From: an uncultured Pelagibacteraceae bacterium
Lineage (GTDB): Bacteria > Pseudomonadota > Alphaproteobacteria > Pelagibacterales > Pelagibacteraceae
Assembly: GCA_902612235.1 (NCBI GenBank)
Contig: CACMCJ010000005.1
Coordinates: forward strand, 19,166 to 83,165
Reading direction: 5' to 3'
Length of the DNA stretch: 64,000 nucleotides
Shown here piece after piece: positions 48,289 to 56,916 of this stretch. Each line of letters begins with the position of its first letter. The first letter of the stretch is position 1. A program made the translations under genes and the position numbers. The notes beneath the pieces are model-generated. The model was not told the origin of the DNA, did not search any database, and worked only from the letters and a program-made list of their open reading frames with translations.

Positions 48289-49622
48289 AAAAATTTTTCT
48301 TTTCCTAACCAATTAGTATCAAAGCTCGAGTCAATAAAATCTTTATGTTTAAGAATTTTTTTATGTAAATCTATTGTTGTAGTAATTCCTTCTAAAACAA
48401 ATTCATCTAACGATCTTAAAGTACGCTGAATAGCTTCTGATCTGTTTCTTCCTTTACAAATTACTTTAGCAATTAAACTATCGTAATATGGTGTTACTTT
48501 ACACCCTTGGAATATTGACCCATCTACACGAGTTCTAAAACCCGAGGGCTGATGACAAACACTTATTATCCCAGGGCTGGGCTGAAAATTAAGAGCTGGA
48601 TTTTCAGCATTAATTCTACACTCTATTGAATGTCCTCTAGGATCAATATCACTTTGCTTTAATGCTGTTTCACCAGTAAATGCTATCCATAACTGTTCTT
48701 TAACAATATCAATTCCTGTTTGCACTTCAGTCACTGGATGTTCTACTTGAACTCTTGTATTCATTTCCAAGAAATAAAATTTCCCATTTTCATAAATAAA
48801 TTCGACTGTTCCAGCTCCCTCATAACCTATTTTTTCAACCATCTTAACTGTTTTTTCTAGTAAATCTTTTCTTTGTTGATCTGTTAACACTGGGCTTGGA
48901 GTTTCCTCTATTAGTTTTTGATGCCTTCTTTGAACAGTGCAATCTCTCTCACCTAAATGAACTGTTTTATTTTTGCCTGACATTATTTGCACCTCAATGT
49001 GTCTAGGATGTTTAAAGTATTTTTCAATGTATAACTCGTCGTTTCCAAAATATTTTTTTGCTTCACTTTTAGCAGTTAAAAATAAATTCTCCAATTGATC
49101 TTCTTCCTCAACAATTTTCATCCCTTTTCCACCACCTCCACCTGCAGCTTTGATTAAAACAGGATAACCAATATCTTTACAAATAGATTTAGCTTCAGAT
49201 AAAGATTTAACTCCTCCCTCAGAACCTTCAATAATTGGCAGACCATATTTTTTTGCTATCCTTTTGGCTTCAATTTTATCACCCATTTTAGAAATTAAAT
49301 CAGCTTTTGGGCCTATAAATTTTATGCCGTGTTTCTCAACAATTTCAGCAAATTTTGCATTCTCGGATAAAAAACCGTATCCTGGATGGATAGCTTCAGC
49401 ACCAGTTAAGTCTACTGCAGACATTATTGAAGAAACATTTAAATAACTATTTTGAGGTTGATGAGAGCCTATACAAACGCTTTCATCTGCTAATCTTACA
49501 TGCATGGCATCCGAGTCAACATCCGAATGCACTGCAACAGTTCCAATACCCCATTCTTTACAAGCTCTTATTATTCTAACAGCAATTTCACCTCTATTAG
49601 CAATAAGTACTTTTTTGAACAT
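48285..49622 (-). CDS. accC: Acetyl-CoA carboxylase, biotin carboxylase subunit
   Basis: A 445-residue ATP-grasp enzyme carboxylating biotin on AccB for malonyl-CoA synthesis. FKKVLIANRGEIAVRIIRA, the glycine-rich ATP loop KAAGGGGGKGM, the HIEVQ and EMNTRVQVEHPVTE segments are intact. It is third in aroQ-accB-accC with a six-base gap after accB, the usual order. Confidence 0.98.
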   Translation of the reverse strand: MFKKVLIANRGEIAVRIIRACKEWGIGTVAVHSDVDSDAMHVRLADESVCIGSHQPQNSYLNVSSIMSAVDLTGAEAIHPGYGFLSENAKFAEIVEKHGIKFIGPKADLISKMGDKIEAKRIAKKYGLPIIEGSEGGVKSLSEAKSICKDIGYPVLIKAAGGGGGKGMKIVEEEDQLENLFLTAKSEAKKYFGNDELYIEKYFKHPRHIEVQIMSGKNKTVHLGERDCTVQRRHQKLIEETPSPVLTDQQRKDLLEKTVKMVEKIGYEGAGTVEFIYENGKFYFLEMNTRVQVEHPVTEVQTGIDIVKEQLWIAFTGETALKQSDIDPRGHSIECRINAENPALNFQPSPGIISVCHQPSGFRTRVDGSIFQGCKVTPYYDSLIAKVICKGRNRSEAIQRTLRSLDEFVLEGITTTIDLHKKILKHKDFIDSSFDTNWLGKEKFF

Positions 49623-49628
49623 TTAAAT

Positions 49629-50054
49629 TTATTTCAAAACAATTAATGGCTGACCAAACTCTACTGGCTGGCCATCGTTTACAAGAATTTTTGTAACAAC
49701 ACCGTCACTTGTTGAAGGAACATGATTCATTGTCTTCATAGCTTCAACAATCATAACAGTTTGCCCTTTTTTTATTTTATCACCAACCTTAACGAATTTC
49801 TTCCCTCCTGGTTCAGGAGCAAGATAAGCTGTTCCAATAATTGGTGATTTTACTCTTATACCCTCACTATCATCTGGGTTTTTAAGCACAGCTTTAGTAG
49901 GTGACACAATTGAAGAAGACTTAATTTGTTCTATACCTCTTAAAGATTTTGAAACTTTTATCTTAGTATTACCATCTTGATATTCTAGTTCAGTTAGATT
50001 GAACTCAGTTAAATGGTCTACTAATTCTTTAATAAGTTTTTTATCTATTTTCAT
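49629..50054 (-). CDS. accB: Biotin carboxyl carrier protein of acetyl-CoA carboxylase
   Basis: A 141-residue carrier. Biotin attaches at K107 in VEAMKTMN. An N-terminal helical domain and a thumb-containing biotinyl domain (PIIGTAYLAPEPGGKKFVKV) are present; the flexible Ala/Pro linker common in AccB is short. It overlaps aroQ by 14 bases. Confidence 0.97.
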   Translation of the reverse strand: MKIDKKLIKELVDHLTEFNLTELEYQDGNTKIKVSKSLRGIEQIKSSSIVSPTKAVLKNPDDSEGIRVKSPIIGTAYLAPEPGGKKFVKVGDKIKKGQTVMIVEAMKTMNHVPSTSDGVVTKILVNDGQPVEFGQPLIVLK

Positions 50055-50487
50055 TTTTTATTAAATCATTTATTGCATTTAAAGCCATAATGTATCCATT
50101 AGCACCAAATCCACATATTACGCCCGTAGCAATTTTACTAATCAGCGATTTATGCCTGAATTCTTCTCTATTGTAAATATTAGTTATATGTAATTCTATT
50201 ATAGGAATCTTAAGTATTCTGAGAGCATCATGTATTGCTACTGAGGTATGTGTATAACCTCCAGCATTAATTATAACCCCATCATAATCTTTTCTGATTT
50301 TTTGAATTTTTTCTACCAATTCTCCCTCAATATTTGACTGAAAAAATGAAATAGCAATATTATTTTTTTTTCCGAAATCGTTACAGTCATTCTCAATGGT
50401 TTTTAATGTGACATTTCCGTATTTTTCTTTTTCCCTTTCACCTAAAAGGTTGAGATTTGGACCATTAAGAATTATAATTTTATTCAT
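50041..50487 (-). CDS. aroQ: 3-dehydroquinate dehydratase, type II
   Basis: A 148-residue dodecameric enzyme of the shikimate pathway. LNGPNLNLLGEREKEKYG contains the catalytic loop Arg and Tyr, and FFQSNIEGELV plus INAGGYTHTSVAIHDAL complete the active site. It is first in the aroQ-accB-accC run, an arrangement widespread in proteobacteria. Divergent from thiS with 33 bases between. Confidence 0.97.
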   Translation of the reverse strand: MNKIIILNGPNLNLLGEREKEKYGNVTLKTIENDCNDFGKKNNIAISFFQSNIEGELVEKIQKIRKDYDGVIINAGGYTHTSVAIHDALRILKIPIIELHITNIYNREEFRHKSLISKIATGVICGFGANGYIMALNAINDLIKNENR

Positions 50488-50520
50488 CTAAAATTTATAG
50501 GATATAAAGTTTACTCAATT

Positions 50521-50724
50521 ATGGCAAAAATACAATTAAATGGAAAAAAAATTACCGTTAAACCAAATTCTACTATTTATGATTTATTAAAAAGATTTAA
50601 ATTAAACAATAAAAAAGTAGCTATTGAATATAATGGAGCTATTGTTTCTAAGGGAAACTACAAAAAAAAATATTTAAAAAGTAAAGATAAATTAGAGGTT
50701 GTACATTTTATTGGTGGGGGTTAA
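50521..50724 (+). CDS. thiS: Sulfur carrier protein ThiS
   Basis: A 67-residue ubiquitin-like protein ending in the GGG tail whose terminal glycine is thiocarboxylated to donate sulfur to the thiazole of thiamine. Only 33 bases separate it from aroQ, too little for a TPP riboswitch. It directly abuts thiG. Its activating enzyme ThiF and the pyrimidine synthase ThiC are not in the window. Confidence 0.92.
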   Translation: MAKIQLNGKKITVKPNSTIYDLLKRFKLNNKKVAIEYNGAIVSKGNYKKKYLKSKDKLEVVHFIGGG

Positions 50725-51498
50725 TTGAAAAAAGACTTTTTTAGGATCGGTAACAGTAAGCTTAAATCAAGATTAATTGTTGGAACTGGAAAATATAAAA
50801 ATTTTCAAGAAACAAGTAAAGCAGTTAAGGAGTCCGGAGCGGATATGGTAACTGTGGCTGTAAGAAGAATTAATATTTTAGATAAAAAAAAACCAATTTT
50901 AACAGATTATTTAAATCCAAAAAAAATAATTTATTTACCTAATACTGCTGGATGTTATAGCTCTGAAGAAGCTTTAAGGACTTTACGACTTGCTAGAGAA
51001 ATGGGTGGCTGGAAGTTAGTTAAATTGGAAGTTCTAGGTGATAAAAAGACTTTATTTCCAAATATGATTGAGACACTGAAATCTACAAAAATTTTGGTCA
51101 AAGAGGGTTTTAAAGTAATGGTTTATTGTACTGATGATCCTTTATTTGCGAGAAAATTAGAAGATTTTGGAGCTTCAGCTATAATGCCTTTAGCTTCACC
51201 TATAGGTTCAGGGTTGGGTTTACAAAATAAAGTTAACATCTCAATAATTATTAAACAATCAAAAGTCCCCGTAATTGTAGACGCAGGAATTGGAACGCCA
51301 TCTGATGCAACAATTGCAATGGAAATGGGTTGTGACGGAGTTTTAATTAATAGTGCGATAGCTATGTCAAAAAAACCTATTTTAATGGCTAAAGCTTTTA
51401 AAAATGCTGTTATTGCTGGAAGACAATCTTTTTGTGCAGGAAGAATGAAAACAAATTTATTCGGTATTCCTAGCTCGCCTTCAAAAGGTTTAATTTAA
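50725..51498 (+). CDS. thiG: Thiazole synthase ThiG
   Basis: A 257-residue enzyme assembling the thiamine thiazole from DXP, ThiS-thiocarboxylate and dehydroglycine/iminoglycine. It starts with TTG immediately after the thiS stop. [24 protein letters not shown], the KLEVLGD strand and [12 protein letters not shown] are conserved. The 3' end overlaps the convergent RNase E/G gene by nine bases. Confidence 0.96.
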   Translation: MKKDFFRIGNSKLKSRLIVGTGKYKNFQETSKAVKESGADMVTVAVRRINILDKKKPILTDYLNPKKIIYLPNTAGCYSSEEALRTLRLAREMGGWKLVKLEVLGDKKTLFPNMIETLKSTKILVKEGFKVMVYCTDDPLFARKLEDFGASAIMPLASPIGSGLGLQNKVNISIIIKQSKVPVIVDAGIGTPSDATIAMEMGCDGVLINSAIAMSKKPILMAKAFKNAVIAGRQSFCAGRMKTNLFGIPSSPSKGLI

Positions 51499-53310
51499 TT
51501 TTTTTTTTCTTCTAACCCAAAGTGTTCTAGGTTTATTTACCTTCTTTTTACTTAATTTTGTTTTTGCATACTTTTTAGTTCCAGGCTTTGAATCAACCTT
51601 CTCTTTCTCTTTTACTGTTTTTGTTTTTCTTTTATAAATTTCTTCAATTTCATTGATCTTATCGATATTTTCTATAGTGTTTATAATTTTCTTTGATTTA
51701 TTCAGAAATTCTATTTTATATTCAGGTATAATTAACTTTGCATCAGCTGAAAAATTTATTTTAAAGGAGTACTTTTTTTCTAAATATTCAGTATCGTGAG
51801 TTAATTTATTTTCAATGAATAGTTTAACTTTTTCTGGTATATACGATTTAATTATTTTCACTTTACTATCAAAAGCGTATAATTCAATTTTTTTCAAGAT
51901 TTTTTGAGCAAAAGAGTCAAGAGATAATATTGTTTCCCAATTTATTGAACCTTCTCTCAATCTTTGTCTAGTCATTTCCAAAAGCCCAAAATTACTAATT
52001 CTACCAACCTGAGTTCTTGCCCGATCTTTTCTTATACTTTCTCTCATTTTTTTTTCCACTGTTCTTCTATTGTAAAAGTTCATCATATCTATGAAATCAA
52101 TTACAATTAAACCTGATAAATCTCGAAGTTTAATTTGTCTAGCGATTTCCTCTGCTGCTTCAAGATTTGTATTTAATGCAGTTTTCTCAATATTAGTTTG
52201 TTTTGTAGACTGGCCAGAATTAATATCTATAGCTACAAGAGCCTCTGTTGGATTTATAACTATATATCCACCAGATTTTAATTTTACAGTAGGTTCAAAA
52301 ATATTATTTAATTCTTTTTCAATTTTCGCCTCGTGAAAAAGAGGAATTTTTCCTCTATACTTCTTAATGTTCTTTACATTTTTTGGCATTAATTCTTTCA
52401 TAAATTTTTTTGCTTTTTGATAAGCCTCATTGCCATCAACATATACATTTTTTGTATCGTTATCGTATGTATCCCTTAAAGTTCTTTTAATAATATCTCC
52501 TTCTTCATAAACTAGAGACGGAGCATTTGAATTAAGAGCTTTTTCTCCGATATCCTCCCAAGTTTTCAGAGTATTTTGAAAATCTTTTTCAATCTCGTTT
52601 TTTGTTTTATTGGCACCTGCTGTTCTAACAATTACACCCATTGTTTTTGGTATTTCAATTTGATTTAAAATAGATCTAATTTTTTGCCGATCTTGAGAGT
52701 TAAAAATTTTTCTGGATATCCCTCCACCTTTTGGAGTGTTCGGCATTAAAACAATATATTTACCAGCTAAAGAAATAAAAGTAGTTAAAGCAGCTCCTTT
52801 TTGTCCTCTTTCTTCTTTAATAACTTGTATTAAAATAACTTGTCCTGGTTTTATCACCTCTTGTATTTTGTATCTTTTAAGACCATATGTAGATTTAAGT
52901 TCCTCTCTATACTCTTTTTTTTGCTCATCTTCGTTTTTAGTTGAACTTTTCTCTTCGAATGATTTATCTTCTTCTTTATCGCCAGAAAATGTTTCGATAG
53001 CCTTATTTTTTAAATTTTCTCTAATTTTTTCTTCGGCATTTTTTATTTTTTCTTTATCTTCTGAGGGAATTTGGTAGTAGTCAGATTGAATGTCGTTAAA
53101 AGCAAGAAAACCATGTCTTATCCTTCCAAAGTTTACAAAAGCTGCCTGTAATGATGGCTCAACTCTGCTAATTGTTCCTAAGTAAATATTATTTTTAAAA
53201 TTTAACTTATTTTTATTTTCAAACTCATATTCCTCAATTGAGCTATTTGATTTAAGAACAATGCGTGTTTCATTAGGATGCGAAGCATCGATATAAAGAT
53301 TCTTTTCCAT
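51490..53310 (-). CDS. rne: Ribonuclease E/G family endoribonuclease, no Zn-link
   Basis: A 606-residue mRNA/rRNA-processing nuclease. An N-terminal S1 domain (about 37-170) is interrupted by an acidic insert (82-135). The RNase H-like and DNase I-like parts follow, with Mg-binding D362 (AIDINSG) and D405 (VIDFIDM) intact. The family's Zn-link CPxCxG should lie after [10 protein letters not shown] near residue 455, but the whole protein contains no cysteine. A lysine-rich basic tail replaces the long degradosome scaffold of RNase E, so it is closer to RNase G in size. It is divergent from PBP1A. Confidence 0.92.
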   Translation of the reverse strand: MEKNLYIDASHPNETRIVLKSNSSIEEYEFENKNKLNFKNNIYLGTISRVEPSLQAAFVNFGRIRHGFLAFNDIQSDYYQIPSEDKEKIKNAEEKIRENLKNKAIETFSGDKEEDKSFEEKSSTKNEDEQKKEYREELKSTYGLKRYKIQEVIKPGQVILIQVIKEERGQKGAALTTFISLAGKYIVLMPNTPKGGGISRKIFNSQDRQKIRSILNQIEIPKTMGVIVRTAGANKTKNEIEKDFQNTLKTWEDIGEKALNSNAPSLVYEEGDIIKRTLRDTYDNDTKNVYVDGNEAYQKAKKFMKELMPKNVKNIKKYRGKIPLFHEAKIEKELNNIFEPTVKLKSGGYIVINPTEALVAIDINSGQSTKQTNIEKTALNTNLEAAEEIARQIKLRDLSGLIVIDFIDMMNFYNRRTVEKKMRESIRKDRARTQVGRISNFGLLEMTRQRLREGSINWETILSLDSFAQKILKKIELYAFDSKVKIIKSYIPEKVKLFIENKLTHDTEYLEKKYSFKINFSADAKLIIPEYKIEFLNKSKKIINTIENIDKINEIEEIYKRKTKTVKEKEKVDSKPGTKKYAKTKLSKKKVNKPRTLWVRRKKKLN

Positions 53311-53343
53311 TTTAATTGAATTCCTTTTAAAGATTTTTGTGCT

Positions 53344-53386
53344 AAAAAATTGTTATTTATCATAGGAAAATATTATACAATTTTTT
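53344..53386. repeat. Inverted repeat in the RNase E/G - PBP1A gap
   Basis: AAAAAATTGT (53344-53353) and ACAATTTTTT (53377-53386) are perfect inverted arms with a 23-base interval. A minus-strand TATAAT (53377-53372) touches the right arm. It could shape the RNase E/G leader, as rne leaders are autoregulatory in E. coli, but the arms are low-complexity. Nothing else is recognisable in the 144-base gap. Confidence 0.3.
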
Positions 53387-53454
53387 GTTTAATTGCACTC
53401 ATAAAAATTTATTGTGCCCTAAGATAGCCCAAATTTCTCTATTAGAATCTTTAA

Positions 53455-55824
53455 ATGGCTAAAATTAAAAAAACAACAAATATAATAAATTTATCTATTA
53501 AATTTATAATAATATTAGCGTTTGCTATATTAATTTTTGTTTTCTCAACATTATGGTATTTTTCAATAGGTCTTCCTGACTACAAAAAACTATCTAATTA
53601 TCAGCCTCCCATTTCTAGCAGGGTGTACTCTAGTGATGGAAAACTAATAGCAGAATATGCCATAGAAAAGAGGTTATTTATACCTTATGAGTCTATACCA
53701 AAAAAAATTATCAATTCTTTTTTATCCGCAGAGGATAAAAACTTTTTTTTACATCCTGGAGTTGATGCAAAAGGTATATTAAGGGCCTCAATTAAAAATA
53801 TTAAAAATATAAGTCAAAACAAAAGATTAGAGGGGGCATCAACAATAACTCAACAAGTAGCTAAAAATTTTTTATTAACAAATGAAGTGTCAATTAAAAG
53901 AAAAATTAAAGAAGCAATATTAGCTTTTAGAATTGAAAGAGCTTATTCAAAAGAAAGGATTTTAGAATTATATCTCAACCAAATCTATTTAGGTCAAGGC
54001 GCCTATGGGATTGCTGCTGCTAGTTTAGAGTATTTTGATAAGTCTGTAAAAAATTTAAATTATAGTGAGGCAGCTTTACTTGCTGCACTTCCTAAGGCAC
54101 CAAGCAAATATGATCCATACAAGCATCGGGATATTGCAAAATATAGAAGAAATCTGGTTCTACAAAATCTTAAAGATAATGATTACATTTCAAAAAAAGA
54201 ATTTGAGAATTTTAAAAATTCTAAAATAAAGCTTAAAAGACGAAAAATAGAAATTTTAAATGAAGCAAATTCTTATACTGAAGAGGTAAGACGTTCAATT
54301 AAAGAAAGATATGGTTTTCAGAAACTTTATTCAGAGGGATTATCAATCAGGACTCCTTTAGATATAAACTTTCAAATTCAAGCAATTAAGTCGCTGAGGT
54401 CGGGAATAGAAGCTTATGACAGAAGACATGGTTGGAGAGGCCCTATTACCAATAAATTAAAAAATAAAAAATGGGAAAAAAAAATAAAAGATATCAAAAT
54501 AGATCCTACTTTAAATTGGACAATTGTGGAAATTACTGAAATTTCTGAATCTGGATTGCACTTCAGAAAAATAAATAGTCAATTAACAGGAAAAATTTTA
54601 AAAAATAAATTAAAATGGGTTTTTGCGGGTAAAAAATCTATTGATGATCAATTTAAAATTGGCGATATAATTTTTGTTAAAAAAGAAAAAAACTATTGGG
54701 ATTTAAAACAATACCCTAAAGTTAATGGAGGGATAGTTGCTATAGATCCTTTTAATGGAGACGTTAAAGCTTTAGTGGGAGGATTTAATTTTAAATCGAG
54801 TGAATTTAATAGAGTTACCCAAGCACAAAGGCAACCTGGTTCTGCCTTTAAGCCAATTGTTTATGCCACAGCATTAGAAAATGGATATTCACCAAATACA
54901 ATAATTTTAGATGCTCCATTTGTAGAAAAACAAGGAATAGGTTTAAAAGATTGGAAGCCAGAAAATTACGGAAAAAAGTTTTATGGGCCTTCAACATTAA
55001 GAAAAGGTATAGAATATTCAAGAAATTTGATGACTGTTAGAATTGCAAAAGCTTTAGGTTTAAACAAAATATTAGACGTTTCTAATAGATTAAATATTTA
55101 TGATGACATACCTGAATTGTTATCAGTTTCACTGGGCTCTGCAGAAACTTCTCTTTTAAACTTAACCTCAGCTTACGCATCATTTGTAAACGGAGGAAAG
55201 CTTGTTAAACCTAATCTTATAAGCAGAATCCAAGACAGAAGAGGAAAAACAATTTTTAAATTAGAAAATAAAATTTGTTTTGGTTGCGACAAATTCTTAA
55301 GAGACTCAAAAGAACTTCCACTTGTCAAGTATGAAAATGAAAGAATATTTAGCGAAGAAACAGCATATCAAATGACTTCCATTTTAGAGGGAGCAGTAAA
55401 AAGGGGAACAGGGAAAAAATTACGAGATTTGCAAGTGCCGATCGCTGGTAAAACAGGAACTACGAATAATAATTTTGATGCCTGGTTTATAGGCTTTAGT
55501 TCTAATTTAGTTGTGGGAGTTTATGTAGGATTTGATAACCCAAAAACTCTTGGAAAATATGAAACTGGCTCAAAAGCCGCTCTTCCAATTTTTAAAGATT
55601 TTATAAAAAATGCTTTATTTAAAGAAGACTTCAAAGAATTTAATATACCCAAAGGAATTTATTTAACTTCAGTGAATTATGACTCTGGATTAAACTCTAT
55701 ATTAGGTGAAAAAAATACTATTATAGAGGCTTTGAAGTATAAAGATATTAACAATAAAAATAATAATCGATTAATTTCAATTAATAGTTATGATAAATTA
55801 ATTAAATATAGACAATTTTACTAA
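53455..55824 (+). CDS. mrcA: Penicillin-binding protein 1A
   Basis: A 789-residue bifunctional peptidoglycan synthase with one N-terminal membrane helix. The GT51 glycosyltransferase domain has SAEDKNFFLHPG and GASTITQQVAKN. The transpeptidase has the serine in PGSAFKP, SRN of the SxN motif and GKTGTTNN. Insert domains between them fit the PBP1A class. The TAATG at its end overlaps the prfB start, coupling the two. Confidence 0.95.
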   Translation: MAKIKKTTNIINLSIKFIIILAFAILIFVFSTLWYFSIGLPDYKKLSNYQPPISSRVYSSDGKLIAEYAIEKRLFIPYESIPKKIINSFLSAEDKNFFLHPGVDAKGILRASIKNIKNISQNKRLEGASTITQQVAKNFLLTNEVSIKRKIKEAILAFRIERAYSKERILELYLNQIYLGQGAYGIAAASLEYFDKSVKNLNYSEAALLAALPKAPSKYDPYKHRDIAKYRRNLVLQNLKDNDYISKKEFENFKNSKIKLKRRKIEILNEANSYTEEVRRSIKERYGFQKLYSEGLSIRTPLDINFQIQAIKSLRSGIEAYDRRHGWRGPITNKLKNKKWEKKIKDIKIDPTLNWTIVEITEISESGLHFRKINSQLTGKILKNKLKWVFAGKKSIDDQFKIGDIIFVKKEKNYWDLKQYPKVNGGIVAIDPFNGDVKALVGGFNFKSSEFNRVTQAQRQPGSAFKPIVYATALENGYSPNTIILDAPFVEKQGIGLKDWKPENYGKKFYGPSTLRKGIEYSRNLMTVRIAKALGLNKILDVSNRLNIYDDIPELLSVSLGSAETSLLNLTSAYASFVNGGKLVKPNLISRIQDRRGKTIFKLENKICFGCDKFLRDSKELPLVKYENERIFSEETAYQMTSILEGAVKRGTGKKLRDLQVPIAGKTGTTNNNFDAWFIGFSSNLVVGVYVGFDNPKTLGKYETGSKAALPIFKDFIKNALFKEDFKEFNIPKGIYLTSVNYDSGLNSILGEKNTIIEALKYKDINNKNNNRLISINSYDKLIKYRQFY

Positions 55825-56916
55825 TGCAAAACTTTGAAACAAAACAAAATCAATTAAAAAAAAATTTAGAGAATATTAGGGGGTATCTTTGAAAGAAATA
55901 AGATATCTCAAAAGTTAGAAGAAATTGAAAAAATTTTACTAAGCGAAAACTTCTGGAAAGATCAAGCTAAAGTAAAAAAGACAGTCAAAGAAAAAAAAAT
56001 TTTTGAGAAGATATTAAACTCTTATAAAGAAATCTCACAAGAAATTTTCAATCTAAACGATTTGTATAGCTTAGCTTTAGAGGAGAATAATGAAGAAATT
56101 CTACTTGATTGTAATAAAAAGATAGACCAGCTTTTAAAAGATATAAAAGAAATAGAAATTAGCTGTTTCCTATCCGGCGAAAACGATAATCTTGATATTT
56201 ATTTAGAAATTCATGCTGGTGCTGGCGGTACAGAAAGTCAAGATTGGGCTGATATGTTGCGCAGGATGTATCTTAAATGGTTTGATAAAAAAAATTTTAA
56301 ATATGAAATCATTAGTGAACACAAAGGGGATGAGGCTGGTATCAAATCTTCAACTTTAAAAGTCAATGGAAATTATTTGTACGGTTTAATGAGATCCGAG
56401 TCAGGAGTGCATAGACTTGTGAGAATTTCACCATTTGATAGTGGTGCAAGAAGACATACAAGTTTTGCAAGTGTATGGGTTTATCCTGCAGTGGATGATA
56501 ATATCGATATAAAGATTGACAATAAAGATTTAAGAATTGATACTTACAGGTCTAGTGGCGCAGGCGGACAGCATGTAAATACAACAGATAGCGCTGTAAG
56601 GATTACACATATCCCAACAAAAATAGTTGTTCAGTGTCAAAATGAAAGATCTCAACATAAAAATAAAGAAACTTGCTTTAAAATGCTTAAAGCGAGACTT
56701 TATGAACATGAAATTCAACTAAGAGAAAAAGAAAATCAGAAAGCAATAAGCTCCAAAACGGATATTGGATGGGGTCACCAAATAAGATCTTATGTATTAC
56801 AACCATATCAATTAGTTAAAGATTTACGTAATAAAATTGAGGATAGTAATCCAACTGATGTTTTAAACGGAAATATCGATCAATTCATTCAAGCTGGCAT
56901 TATTAATAAACAGTAA
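55824..56916 (+). CDS. prfB: Peptide chain release factor 2, with programmed +1 frameshift
   Basis: Release factor reading UGA and UAA. Translation starts at 55824 inside the TAATG shared with PBP1A and runs 22 codons to an in-frame TGA (55890-55892). A +1 shift at CTT-T then continues at 55891 to give 363 residues. The recoding signal AGGGGGTATCTTTGA matches the E. coli one, including the internal Shine-Dalgarno AGGGGG. The codon-recognition motif SPF is at 202-204 and the catalytic GGQ at 247-249. The product senses its own shortage at UGA. The downstream open frame alone (from ATG 56062) would lack the N-terminal domain. Confidence 0.97.
55878..55892 (+). promoter_or_regulatory. prfB +1 recoding site
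   Basis: AGGGGGTATCTTTGA: an internal Shine-Dalgarno, spacer TAT, slippery CTT, then stop TGA. Established in E. coli and many bacteria as the RF2 autoregulatory frameshift. Frame after the shift is open to the end of prfB. Confidence 0.95.

Noticed and set aside
50488..50520. Possible TPP riboswitch before thiS
   Set aside because: Only 33 bases lie between aroQ and thiS, too short for the THI element, and no conserved core is present.
56062..56916. prfB called as a gene truncated at its N-terminus, or a pseudogene
   Set aside because: The missing 5' part is present from 55824 in the other frame, joined by a canonical RF2 frameshift site.
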